Position numbers and translations under genes: made by a program. The notes under the pieces were generated by a model. That model worked only from the letters and a program-made list of their open reading frames with translations, was not told where the DNA came from and searched no databases. 64,000 nt of DNA, from contig JAYKKT010000076.1 in assembly GCA_036023115.1 (NCBI GenBank), forward strand, positions 620,001-684,000. The letters are read 5' to 3'. Each line of letters begins with the position of its first letter. Positions within the stretch are counted from its first letter, which is position 1. Shown in pieces: positions 1-12,800 of the stretch. Source of the DNA: Brasenia schreberi (taxonomy: Eukaryota; Streptophyta; Magnoliopsida; Nymphaeales; Cabombaceae).

Positions 1-878
1 GGAAACATTTCAAGATAACTTGTAGCATATGGGCATCGGCAACTCTCAACTAATGCAGACAAAAGAATAAAAAGAAGAATGCCACTAGTTGGGAACCCTT
101 CCCCATGAACTTCATTCCATCATAGCTTTGTCATATTGTTGATAGGTTATTCCTGGTGATTACTGAGACCAAGATGGTTTTCAGAACTTCCAAAGGCCTT
201 AGAAAGTTTCAAGTTGCTGTTTCTGTTGAAACTCTATGATAGATACCAGTACCCGGAAAGGGGCACATTAATGGAGCCAGAAAAATGCTTTGGCAATTTA
301 CAGAAGTCTTAACTTTTCAACCCATTTGTGGATTACTGCTGATTTAGCTGAGAACTTATGATAATTGTGTGATATACTGCAATGGATATCCTGGCTATTT
401 GGCATGCACACACAGAAATTACATTCAAATACTATTTGCACACCCTGTTGGCAAGCCTTTCCAAAGTAGTGCTAACCACTGCCTGATCTATGTAGAGATG
501 AGTTGGGTGTCCATCCCACCCTCAGTTCAGGAAATCAACTGAAAATGTAAAGCCCAAGGTTGGATCTATATGCTGTATTATATACTTTACCAACCCCTAA
601 ATTGTTCTGCTGGCTATTCTGGAATCTGACCACCCTTAAAAAAGATTCTAGAGCTGCCTAACAGTGGTAGGATTTCTCTTTCCTTGTCTTTTATCTCTAC
701 TTTTCTTATCTGTTGCTACCGGTGGAGTATTCCATTGCCAAAAACAATGATACTCAAAGAATATGTATTTTATTAAGAGGAAGCTATCTTTGTGCTTTGT
801 TTAGTTTTTTTTCTGCAAATTGCATTTCCTGATGGGTAGCTTCCATTACCCTGAGTTTTCTTTTTTCTTTCTTTCCAG
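1..878 (+). other. Intronic or 5' flanking sequence of the methyltransferase gene
   Basis: No exon, repeat or RNA gene is recognised here. The stretch ends in a pyrimidine-rich tract and a CCAG acceptor at 875-878, so at least its right part is an intron. The next exon begins inside the glycine-rich SAM-binding motif of the methyltransferase, so the exons coding for the N-terminus must lie upstream of the window. I looked for a segment coding for the preceding GAG part of that motif and did not find one. Confidence 0.5.
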
Positions 879-3800
879 GTGTTACTGGATTACTTTGTAG
901 TCGTTTTTGCCATGAAATTTTGTTGACTGATCACAACAATGAAGTTCTTAAGGCAAGGCGTACATATGAATTTCCCTTTGATTACCTTGAATCTCAATTC
1001 TGTTGGCATGAAATGTGTGGAATACCACTGAATGTTGAGTTCATGTTTATAACAGAAATTAAAGGTTAAGTCAATCAAAGGCCACTAATAATGTTCCATT
1101 CTCAGATATTGAAGAAAAACATAGAGATGCATTCCAGAAATTCAAATTTTCAAGGTGAGAAAATTTCAAAATTTGATGTTCAGTAAAATCACTTTTTGTA
1201 CTTTGTGTTAAGAAGTGTATTGGATCCTTGGATATTGTATCCATTCATAGTTTTCTGATCCAGTTATTATGTCTAAGTAAGGGTATATTAGTCTTTTAAG
1301 TTATAAAGATAATATAATCAACTTAATCTTAGGGTTAGAGATTGAGGAGAGTGGCGCAGCAGCCACAAAGGCTGCAGGAAAAAGCATACTCCTGTCCTTG
1401 GTTGAGATATGTTCTCCAACCCAAATTTTGTACTCGACAAATTGTTTATCAATAAAATTTTTCACATGGTATCATCCTTAGGGCATAAAAAACAGTGGGT
1501 TCGACAAGAGCAGATCTCGGATTTGTTGGTTTCATTGTTGGTGATAAAGCGCTGAAGTGTTGGTGCACAACAAATTATGAAAGATAGCTGTATCGTATGA
1601 CTATTGGCGAATGACAGCAAGGTACAACAAGGAAGATGTCATAAGACAGGTTAGTTTTATCCAACTGGTGGCGGTATAACGACTGTGGCTGCGCAGGCAA
1701 ATAGGGAGAGTAATTGATCTCCCATTATAGATTTTTTTTTGGTGTGCGAAAATTTCTGCAATCAATTACTGCATCTGGTTGTATCGACATATTAGGGATT
1801 CATTAACCCTAATATTGAAAGATAACCAAAAGGGAGAGCATGGCAGATAAATGTAAATCCATTGGAGTCCCATTAGCAATTTCAGAGGTTCAGCAAGGAG
1901 AGAAAATTGATACATTTCAAATCACAAATATTAAATTAGATGACAGGAATTTTCTCGAATGGGCTAGATTTATTGAGTTAGCCATCACAACAATCACGAT
2001 CGGAAGAGCTTGATCCCAACTATCCAAAATGGAGAAAGAAAGATGTATTGGTATCTTCGTGGTTGTTGCAATCTATGGGCCCTTATTTCACATGGGTAGG
2101 GGTGCGGGTGCAGGATACGATAAATTTCAAAAATATTGGGTGCGGGGACATAGCTAAGGTATATAATATTATATATATAATATTCAAACTAGAGCAAGTG
2201 AGGCATTAATTAACATAAGTATATGATAATAGTAATTACACAACTTTATATTAAAGCGAACTAAGTAAACAACTACTAATTTTATCATAATTGTAAACAT
2301 AAGTTAAGATGAAAAGGAAATCTTAATGTTTGATAAATAAAATTAACTTGTACCTCAGAAACCATAGATCTTCACTATCAACTGAACGGACTACAAGCTC
2401 AGTGAGTTCCATATTAAGGATATGCAAATCTTGATTGTCATCTAAATCATATTCCTTCGGATTTGTATCACAATATTTTGATGCTCCTTCATTGCAATAT
2501 ATTCAAATAAATTACAATGAAAAATGAAACTGAATCACCATGATTAATAGAAAAGAAAACAATTTTAAAAGCAATAAAATTCAACATAACTACTGGAGAG
2601 ATTATTCCTTTTGATATTGTGAATTTGAGAATATGTACTCCAATTCCTTTCACAACAAGATGAAGTTGGAGGTTGAAATAATAATTTTGATGTAAGCTTT
2701 TGAAGAAGAGGCATCTCAAATCCATAACATGCCCACCAATCTAGTGGATTTTTATAATCCCTTGCTTCTAGTGCTTCTAGTAAATCAAGTCTGGCATAAG
2801 AAAACTTTTTATATTCAGAATTTACTTGCCTAATTAAGTATGACTCATGATAAATCCTTACGAAACATATTTGCGTATTCTTTGATATTTCATGATCTTG
2901 ATTCGGAGGAGTATGCCCACTTCTCTCATGCAACCATTTCTTCCTATAATATCTTGGATTTAAAGAATGTGCTAAAGAATGCAAGGGAGTGTTTTTTTTG
3001 TCCCATCTTGAAACTAATATACAATGAATATAATCATAAAACGATGATGTCTCATATTGTTCTTTTTCCTTATGTTTCAAAATTATTGACTCAACTTTTT
3101 CAATCATAGTATTCCATATTTCATAAACTTTATTAAGCATCGGTTCATCTTTATCAACTTCTCTCAACATCTCTCAAATAGGCTCTATGAATTCTGTTGA
3201 AGCATTCAAACGATAAAGTTATCTTCTGTTTTATTTGTTATTTATCTTCTGTATTATGTTCTGCTTTATTTTGTTTTTAAAGTTAGTTTTAAATAAGCCT
3301 CATTAATGGCATTTAGGTAAATTAGGCTATCATTGTAAAGCTGATATTTAAGGGTGTGAAACCCTATCAGCCGATTATAACTTTCAGCGAGATAGAAAGA
3401 GAACAGGAGCGGTTACTGCACAGAGACAACCCGCTACTTTGCCATCTTCTCAGCTAAGTTGAATCTCATGTTTATGTATATCTGATTATTCTTCTGTTTG
3501 CATATGGTATTAGAGCATTGCACGTGCATTACAGATACAAACTGTATTGAAGAAAGCTGCTGCTGAATTGAATTAGCCCGTCGTTGGATGGACAGGGCAG
3601 AATTTGGCATATAAAGTCGCTGCAGAATTGAATCGACCTGTCATTGAATGAACAGGGCATAATTTGGCATATAACGGGTCAAATATTTATTTCCGTTGAA
3701 GTGAATCAGGAATCGGGCATATAATAGGCCAAGTATTTGGTTCCTCTAGTTTGGCAAGACAGAATCTGGCACATAATAGGCCAAATATCTGTCTCATCTT

Positions 3801-6800
3801 CACCAAGAAATCAACCACACAGAATTTATTGCGTATTAAGGTACAAACTGCATTTAGTCTATGTTAAACTGATCTAAACACAGACTGTCAGATCGACAAA
3901 ACATACTGTATAAGGAACATATATTAAAGGATCGGCAAGGCAAGGTATGCATATGTTTTTGTTTTGTCTAAATAGTAGTTGCATATCATATCGTGTGACA
4001 TCAACTGTCGATTGCATCTTATCTATATTGAAGTGAAGCAATAATCAGTACACTAGCAGTTGAAATTGCAAAATATTTCCAGTTAAAGACAAATACATTT
4101 ATATTAGTTCACATACTCAATTATACAAATAATGAAAAGAAGGATGAAAGAGGAACACCAATCAGCTATAGGTGGTAACGAACAGAAACTATAGCCATTC
4201 CAAATCATAAATATTCGTTTGGAAGGAAGAAATTACAAAGAATGAGCGAGATCAATTAAGTTAGTCCTACGTGCACGTGGGAAACCATGAGTGATTAAAT
4301 TAAGTCAACCACAACCAGATGAAGACAATGCAGATTTTGAGGGATGGTCGAAAGATGATGCCTTAGTAAGCTTATGGCTTCTTCAATCAATGAATCAGTT
4401 TATTAGTAAAACGTTTATGTATTTAGAATTAGCTGAGGAGATTTGGACAACGGTTCAAGAAGCATTTTCAAGACAAAGCAATATTGGCAAAGAATATGAG
4501 ATTATTGAGAAAATAAGGAGATGTCATTAAGGTACTAGATCAATTAGTGAGTATTACGGAGAATTATGGGAATTATGGAATGAACAGAGATACTTTGTAG
4601 AAAACAAATGTAGTCACTGTGGAAAAGAAAGAACAACAGAAAGTGACATTCGAAAAATATTTGATTTACTCTGGGGAATCTCACAAGAATATGACCCAAT
4701 TAAGTTGAATATTCTCAGCAAAGAAGATATGCCATCACTGGGAACAATATATTCACTCTTATTGAGAGAGGAAGATCGGAGAAACCTAGAGAAAGGAGAA
4801 CGTACTCAAACCGAAAAATCTGCATTTGCGGGTAGAGGTACTATGAATTACCAGAGAGGTAGAGATTCAGGCAAATGCCGTGGAAGAGGAAGATTTCAGA
4901 ATTATGATGATAAAAACAAGCTTCAATTTACTCATTATGGGAAAAGAAGACACACAAGAGAACATTGATGGGAAATTATTGGGAAACCTACAGAGTACAA
5001 AAACTATGGCATTCATGTGGCTGCTACATCTGAAAAAGAAAAAGCAGAACCAAATCCTATAGATGAAATGACTGAATTGAAAAGATAACTTATAGAAATA
5101 GAAAATCGACTTTGTGATCAACCTTCGACTTCATCACCAAAGATTGAAATGAACCATCCTACTTCCTATAGTATGAGTGGTAACTTCTCTGAAAAAAATT
5201 CTATATATTCAAATTATTGGGTGATTGACTCAGGGACTACAGATCATATGGTAGGAGATAAATCTAACTTTAAAGAATATAAAGTTACTCCTACACCTCA
5301 ATATGTAAAGTTGGCAAATGGTTCCTTAATTCCAATGGAAGGAATAAGAGAAATTGAAGGAAAGAATTTTAAACTTAATTCAGTGATATACATTCTCAAA
5401 TTTCCAGTAAATTTACTTTATGTAAGCTCTTTGGTTAGAGATATGAATTGCTTAATCATTTTTTCTCTATCTGGTTGTGTTTTTTAGGATCTGAGGATTG
5501 GAAGAACCTTTGGATGTGGTGAATTGAAGAATGGGTTGTATCTACTTCCTCGTCCACATCCTACAATACAGAGAAGAGCATTGGTAGTTACCCCAGGAGA
5601 AGAAGAAATAAGACTTTGGCATAGTAGATTAAGACATTTACCTGTGTCTAAGATTCGTGAGTTTGTTCCTTTTGTAATCCCAAAAGACCTAGTTATTCAA
5701 TGAGATGTATGTCAGAGAGCTAAATATCATAGAGCCTCGTTTTTTAGTAGTAATTCTAAGTCGTCAGTTCCATTTGAGTTAATACATTCTGATGTATGGG
5801 GTCCATGTTTGATACCTTTCTTAAGAAATTTTAAATACTTTGTTACTTTCATTGATGACTATTCCAGGCTCACATTTGTTTATCGTATGAAATTGAAGTT
5901 AGAAATGTCATATATATTCCCTATGGTTCACAGTCTAATTAAGACTCAGTTTGGGTACACAATTAAAATCCTTAGATCTGATAATGGTGGTAAATTTTGT
6001 AATTCTACTTTGGAATCATATCTTCAAAGTCATGGGATTCTTCATCAAACTTCATGTGTGTACACCCCACAACATAATGGAGTTGTTGAAAGGAAAAACA
6101 GACACATTTTGAAAATTGCACGAACCCTCTTGCTTGAACACAATGTTCCAAAATATTTTTGGCCAGAGGCGATACTTACAGTTGTGTATCTCATGAACAG
6201 ACTTCCCTCTCTGATCCTTGGTGGAAAATTTCCATTTAACATGATCAAACCTAATGTTAATCTATTTCATCTTATCCCTAGAGTGTTTCGATGTGTATGC
6301 AATGTTAATGTTCACAGTCGATTTCGGGATAAACTTGATCGAAGAGCTGTCAAATGTGTCTTTATTGGATATTCCTATGAAAAAAAGGGATATGTTTGTT
6401 ATGACACCAATTCACATAGGAAGTACATCTTGATGGATGTAACATTCTTTGAAACTTCTTCTTTCTTTAACAATTCTACTGACTTGTCAAACTCTACCAT
6501 CGAAGAGACCGTTCTCCCGATCCACATTACTAGTGATGAGGCTGATGAAGATCGCTCTGTTGCAGAAGATGATCGACAACACGAAGAAAAAGAGACTCAA
6601 GTGTATAAAAAGGGGAAGAGGAATATAATTATGCCCAATTTTACAGACACCACGAACCAAGGGGGAGTACCTACCTCAGATTCAATTGAACCATTTGAAG
6701 AAGATGATTTTGATGTTCCCATAGCTCACAGAAAAGGGAAAAAACTATGTGGTAAGTATCCAATTTCAAAATTTATTTCTTATGATCAACTATCTCCCAA

Positions 6801-9800
6801 TTATCATAATTTTGTGTTAAAGGCTGAATTATATCAAATCCCAAAGAATTTTTATCAAGCATCTCAATAGAAACACTAGATAGAAGCTATGAAATCTGAG
6901 CTTCAGGCACTTGAAAAGAATTAGATATGGGAAGTCAGTGATCTACTACCAGGAAGAAAAGCAGAAAGTTGTAAATGGGTGTATACTGTGAAATTCAAAG
7001 TTGATGGGACATTAGAGAGGTATAAAGCACGATTAGTGGCTCATGGTTACAGTTAGTCATATGGGATTAACTATGAAGAAACATTTATACCTATAGCAAA
7101 ACTCACATCTATACGAGTCATTATCAGCATTGCAGCCCAAAGGAATTGGACTATGTGGTAGCTGGATGTGAAAAATGCATTTTTACACGGAGAACTCAAA
7201 GAAGAAGTCTATACGGAATTACCGCCTGGATATACAAATTCAGAGAATAAAGTCTGTAGGCTAAAGAAGGCACTCTATGGACTAAAACAGTCTCCTATAA
7301 AAGCATCATCAATCTTGAATATCAGAAGAGTGTGAGTGATCACACATTATTTTTTAAAAAGGAAGAGGCTGACAATATTATTAGTATATGTATATTATTG
7401 TGACAGGAGATGACATTGAAGAAATTCAAAAATTAAAACAGGATCTACATCGATTGTTCGATATCAAGGATTTAGGAAGATTACATTATTTTCTGGGTAT
7501 TGAAGTGGCTTACTCAGGCACTAATATCTTCTTAAATCAAAGAAAGTATACTTTGGACTTACTGGAAATGGTTAAATTGAAAAATTGCAAACCAATATAT
7601 ACTCCCATGGATGTTAATTAGAAACTCCGAATGGATGATGGAGCTGATAAGGTGGATATAACTAGATATCAATAACTTGTTGGAAAACTTATATATTTAA
7701 CTATCACACGTCCAGACATTGCATATGCAGTAAGCATCGTGAGTAGATTCATGCAGTCACCATCAAAGTCCCATATGGATGTTGTCTTTCATATACTAAG
7801 ATATTTAAAGGCTACACCTGGACAAGGAATTCTATATAAGGACAATGGTCATACAAATATTGAAGCCTATACTAATGCTGATTGGGCAGGCTCTACAGAT
7901 GATAGAAAATAAACTACAGGATATATAACTCTTATTGAAGGTAATATAGTATCATGAAAAAGCAAGAAACAATCAGTTGTGACAAGGTCAATAGCAGAAG
8001 CTGAATATAGAGCAATTGCATCTGCCATATCTGAAGGAAAGTGGTTGCGTTCTCTACTAATGGAGATAGGTCTACATTCAGATGACTCTATTCCTATATT
8101 TTGTGATAGTAAAGCAGCAATACAGATAGCCTCTAACCCAGTCTATCATGAGAGGACCAAACATATTGAAATTGATTTCCACTTTATACGAGACAACATA
8201 CATTCTAAGGAATTTCAGCTAGAACATGTGAGGTCAGGAAGTCAGTGTGCTGATATCCTTACTAAGGCATTTAAGAGAAACCTCTTGATGAGATTATGTA
8301 GCAAGTTGGGTGTAACATCCATCTTTCACCCAACTTGAGGGGGACTGTTGAAGCATTCAAACAGATAAAGGAAATATTAAGAGACGACAACTTCACCTGT
8401 TTTATTTGTTATTTATCTTCTGTATTATGTTTTGCTTTATTTTGTTTTTAAAGTTAGTTTTAAATAAGCCTCATTAATAGCATTTAGGTAAATTAGGCTA
8501 TCACTGTAAAGCTGATATTTAAGGGCGTGAAACTCTATCAGCCGATTGTAACTTTCAGCGAGATAGAAAGAGAACAAGAGCGACGACTGCACAGAGACAA
8601 CCTGCTACTTTGCTATCTTCTCAGCTAAGTTGAATCTCATGTTTATGTATATCTAATTATTCTTCTGTTGCACAAATTCAAGAAAATATGACACCTTATC
8701 CTACTATAAATTATTAAGAATAATAGTCTTCACAACTTGGGCTCTTGCTTGATCTTCAACCTTGTTACTACGGTTTAAATACCAACTCGGATCAGTAACC
8801 ATCTGAATCAATGATGTTTTAATTGTCTTGAATTTTTTCACCATCGATATCCAAAAAAATATGTGAATAATCACCTTTCAAAATTAATCCTGCACTTTTA
8901 CAATTAGGTGCATTATCAATGATTATTTGTACACCATTATCTTGTCAACACTCTTAATAACTTCTACGAACAAAGCCCGCAATTTTAATTTCTCCGTATC
9001 CATCAATAGACTTCAAAAATATACGAGGATTATCCTTGTTTTAATTTTTAGGGAAAGCCAACAAGGATCATTATGTGACTATCATTAACAACTGAGTCTC
9101 GTAGTAGAAAAATAATGGGACAAAAACACTGGGACAAGTCACATTTAAAAATAAAAAAATGAAAGGACGAGTGCAGATGTTTGCACCAAAAACAAATGGG
9201 TCATAACACAGAAACCAGGGGTCACATAACACTGAAACTTTATTATCGATACTAACATCCAAATGAAGGATAAAGCAGCATTTGAACATCATTTTTACTT
9301 TAATAGAAAAGATAGGAGAATATTTAATAAGAACATCTCTTGATACAATAGTTAGATGCCGGACTCTAAGATGGACCCACCCAAATAAGATGGCCACATG
9401 GAAACAAAGAACACTTGTCACCTATTCAAATACCTAAGGGGCAACAATTCTATAAGGGGAAAAGTTTCCAAACCATAACGGATGGTCATAAATGCCTTGG
9501 GCAACAATTCTATAAGAGGAAAAAGTTTCCAAAGCATAACAGATGGTCATAAATGCCTTGAGTCATGTAACAAGCATCTAGCAGAAGCAACTTCCTACCC
9601 GGTGTTTCCTAGAAAGAGCATTTTGGGACATCAAACTCATCTTTTGACATCATGAATATAACAAACTACAAGACACCATGAAGGTGATGAGCGTTTCGGT
9701 TGAGATTTGTATGGAAAATCCGTTCCAAAACCCTTAAAATCAATCATTTTTAAGCATTTGTTTGTTCAAAATATCCAAGCAAGTATTTGGTACAATGGAA

Positions 9801-12800
9801 AAGAAAAATAGCACAATAAATTTGAAACTAGATGCTAAGGGCCTAAGAATACATATCACATCATAAACAGCATGAGATCATACTTGGGTGTCGGCAAGTC
9901 TATAGATCACAACCCTACCAATTAAAGAATGGCAAATAACCCTGTGTCTATTCGGAGAATCGGAAAGAGGCCACTTTTGGGTGGTGATTGGCTGAAGAAA
10001 ATACCCCGGACAACTGTAGGAGTAAGATCGAGGTAATTGAGAGAGAGCCGCAGGCTCTAGTAGAGAGAGAACTGAAACCCTATACTTGTTTTGGATCATA
10101 ACTCCAAACTCGCATCTTCGAAAAATTTGATTTGAAACAAGTTATGGAATTTGGACATATATGGACTTTGACATGTTGACCGCACCTAGAATCAGCTTCG
10201 GCACGTTGATCGTGTCGGCATTTCATGACACCATGTCGGTGTCGCACCAGTGTCGGGGCCGACACTCCACCTCCTAGCCTCATCAATCGGCCGAACCTTC
10301 ATATATTTTTATTCAGCCTGTCAAATCTAGAGAGTTATGTTTGAAGCTTATTCTCGACAAAAAAATATTGCAAAAGAATATGAAATCCTAGAAAAAATTA
10401 GAAAATGTAGACAAGGCACCAAAACTATTAGTGAATATTATGTTAATCTTCGTGCCATTTAGGATAAGTTATAATTCTATGCAACTATCAAATGCTCAGC
10501 TTGTTTAAAGGAAAGAAATGAAGAGTCTGAAAAAAGAAAGGCTTTTAATTTGCTATGGGGAATCATCAACATGTGTAAAAGATGTTTGTAGCAGAAATGA
10601 AGATATTGAGATGGATGAGTGGTCATACAAGTAAAGATTGTATACATAACGAGGTTATTAGAAACAAATTTGGAGTAGCACCAATAGATGATAAAATGAG
10701 GAAAAGTCGTTTAAGATGGTTTGGACTTTTAGACAGATAACCCAAGGATGCTCTCGTAAGAACATATGAAAAACTAGATTATGAAAATGTTAAAAGAAGA
10801 AGAGGACGACCACAAAAGTGTTGGATAGAAACAATAAAGAATGATCTAGCTTATTATGAGTTAATTGCTAACATAACACATGATAGGGTTTTGTGGAAAC
10901 AAAGAATTCATGTAAGCGACCCCATCTAGTATGGGAAAAGGCTTAGTTGTTGTTGTTGTATTTTACTGAAGATGTGGACAACTACTTTCCTGAAAAGTTT
11001 ATAATATGGCAAGACTATTCACTGATAATACAAAAACAGGGAGCAGAGGACATAATGCTAGAGGTAGAATCTGTGGACAACCCTCTTCTAAAGAAAAGAA
11101 AAAGTTAAAATGTACATATTATGGCAAGTATCGACACAGTAAGGATCAGTGCTGGGACTTAATTAATAAACTTGATTTCATAAAGAATAGAGGAAACTAT
11201 GCTCATGTATTAGAAAATTCCTGTGTAGACAAGGCACCAAAACTATTAGTGAATATTATGTTGATCTTCGTGGCCTTTAAGATAAGTTATAATTCTATGC
11301 AACTATCAAATGCTCATCTTGTTTCAAAGAAAGAAATAAAGAGTCTGAAAAAAAGAAGGTTTTTGATTTTTCTATGGGAAATCATCAACATGTGCAAAAA
11401 TGAAGATGTTGAGATGGATGAGTGGTTATATAAGGAAAGACCATATATATAATGAGGTTATTAGAAACAAATTTGGAGTAGCACCAGTAGAGAATAAAAT
11501 GAGGAAAATCGTTTAAGATGGTTTGGACTTTTAGAAAGACGACCCAAGGACGCTCTCGTAAGAAGATATGAAAAACTAGATTATGAAAATGTTAAAAAAA
11601 GAAGATGACAACCACAAAAGTGTTGGAAAGAAACAATAAAGAATGATCTAATTTATATTGAGTTAACTGCTAGCATGGCACGTGATAGGGTCTTGTGGAA
11701 ACAAAGAATCCATGTAGCCGGCCCCATCTAGTGTGGGAAAAGGCTTAGTTGTTGTTATTGTCACTGTTGTATAGGGAGTTAAACTTGAGTATGAAGTTGT
11801 AAAAGTCAATAAGATAGGAAGAGAACAGTCTCGTCGCTGACCGAAATAATTTTATGGGAAAAAATGAGTCAACATTCCTGTAGGAGAGGAGGACATAATT
11901 CTAGAGGTAGAAGCCATGGACGACCCTCTTCTAAAGAAAAGAAAAAGTTAAAATGTGCAGGTATCAACACATTAAGGATAAATGCTTGGACTTAATTGGC
12001 AAACTTGATTTTTTGAAGAATAGAAGAAACCATGCTCATGTATTAGAAAATTCATGTGACAGTGGAGAAACTATCAATGATATCAATGAATTAGTGAAAT
12101 GTATAAAAGGCCTAGAATCAAGATTCAGTGACCAAGCTTCAACATCCATATCTCATGGTACGATGTCTCATAATTCTTACTTGGCAAATGGTAAATCTAC
12201 TTATCCAAATACTCCTCAACAAAATGGGGTACTTCTTATTGGTTGCAATGTGCCTAAATTTTATTAGGGTGAAGTTGTCTTAACCTCGTTCTATTTAATC
12301 AACAGAATGTGAAGTTCAATACTTAATGGTGAATCTTCTTAGAAAATTCTTAATCATGAGACAAAATTGTTTCATGTTACCCCTCGTATTTTTGGTTATA
12401 CATGTTATGTCCATATCCACCAACTTATCAACGATAAACTTGACCAGAGGGCTAAGTGTATATTCCTTGGATACTAAAATTCACAAAAGGGTACAAATGC
12501 TATGATCCAATTCATAGGAAAACTTATGTTTCTCTAGATGTCACGTTCTTTGAGTTTACTCTCTGCTATTCCTCGAAGGAGAAGCTTGGAAATCTAGTGA
12601 ATAAACCTATAAATGTTCTTCCAATAACTCGTGGAGAAATAAAATCATAACTTAACGAAAAAGAGGAGATTGAATCTGCTCCAAAAGAGACCAAGTTGTA
12701 CAGACGAGGACAGAGAAATGTAACAATGCCTCAAATCAAATTGCTTTGACCAAGACCAAAGATCTCCCTTCGAATTCAGATCGTCAACTTCCCATAGAGT

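Larger units (their letters stand above)
3195..8674 (+). mobile_element. Copia-B: Ty1/copia retrotransposon inside hAT-A
   Basis: It is bounded by LTRs at 3195-3504 and 8346-8674 and by a perfect 5-bp duplication AATTC (3190-3194 and 8675-8679). Domains run gag, protease, integrase, reverse transcriptase, RNase H, the standard copia order. The hAT-A transposase reading continues across the insertion, proving the nesting order. Several stops, frameshifts and an in-RT deletion make it non-autonomous. Confidence 0.92.
2565..9060 (-). pseudogene. hAT-A transposase remnant, interrupted by Copia-B
   Basis: Minus-strand reading from about 8930 gives [13 protein letters not shown] (the DUF659-like catalytic region), then [32 protein letters not shown] and [11 protein letters not shown]. 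After skipping Copia-[20 protein letters not shown] follows in the same frame apart from one stop. The C-terminus (3170 down to 2565) contains [26 protein letters not shown] and NIKRNNLSS, the hAT dimerisation domain. The BED zinc finger is absent and there are several stops and frame changes, so it is dead. Confidence 0.8.
2097..10275 (-). mobile_element. hAT-A: degenerate hAT transposon in Copia-A gag, itself split by Copia-B
   Basis: The left edge TAGGGGTGCGGGTGCAGG at 2097 resembles plant hAT tips. A transposase remnant on the minus strand (2565 to about 9060) identifies the family. The right edge lies near 10270-10290, where minus-strand sequence begins with GTGTCGG/CGACAC motifs, but no clean terminal inverted repeat or 8-bp TSD could be matched, so this boundary is approximate. 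The segment about 9100-10275 holds no recognisable coding sequence and would be its 5' region. Copia gag resumes at about 10317. Confidence 0.65.
10406..12059. repeat. About 820-bp tandem duplication inside Copia-A gag
   Basis: Copy 1 is 10406-11223 and copy 2 is 11224 to about 12059. Both start TGTAGACAAGGCACC, contain the same gag piece, the same truncated RTE 3' end and the same zinc-knuckle piece, and end near ATTAGAAAATTC(C/A)TGTG. The copies differ by several percent, so the duplication is old and later than the RTE insertion. Confidence 0.85.

Noticed and set aside
890..1078. A 62-codon minus-strand frame over the exon at 879-952
   Set aside because: It is the antisense shadow of a conserved methyltransferase exon.
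10200..10290. Right terminal inverted repeat of hAT-A
   Set aside because: GTGTCGG/CGACAC motifs are present but do not pair convincingly with the left tip, and no 8-bp target duplication could be matched.
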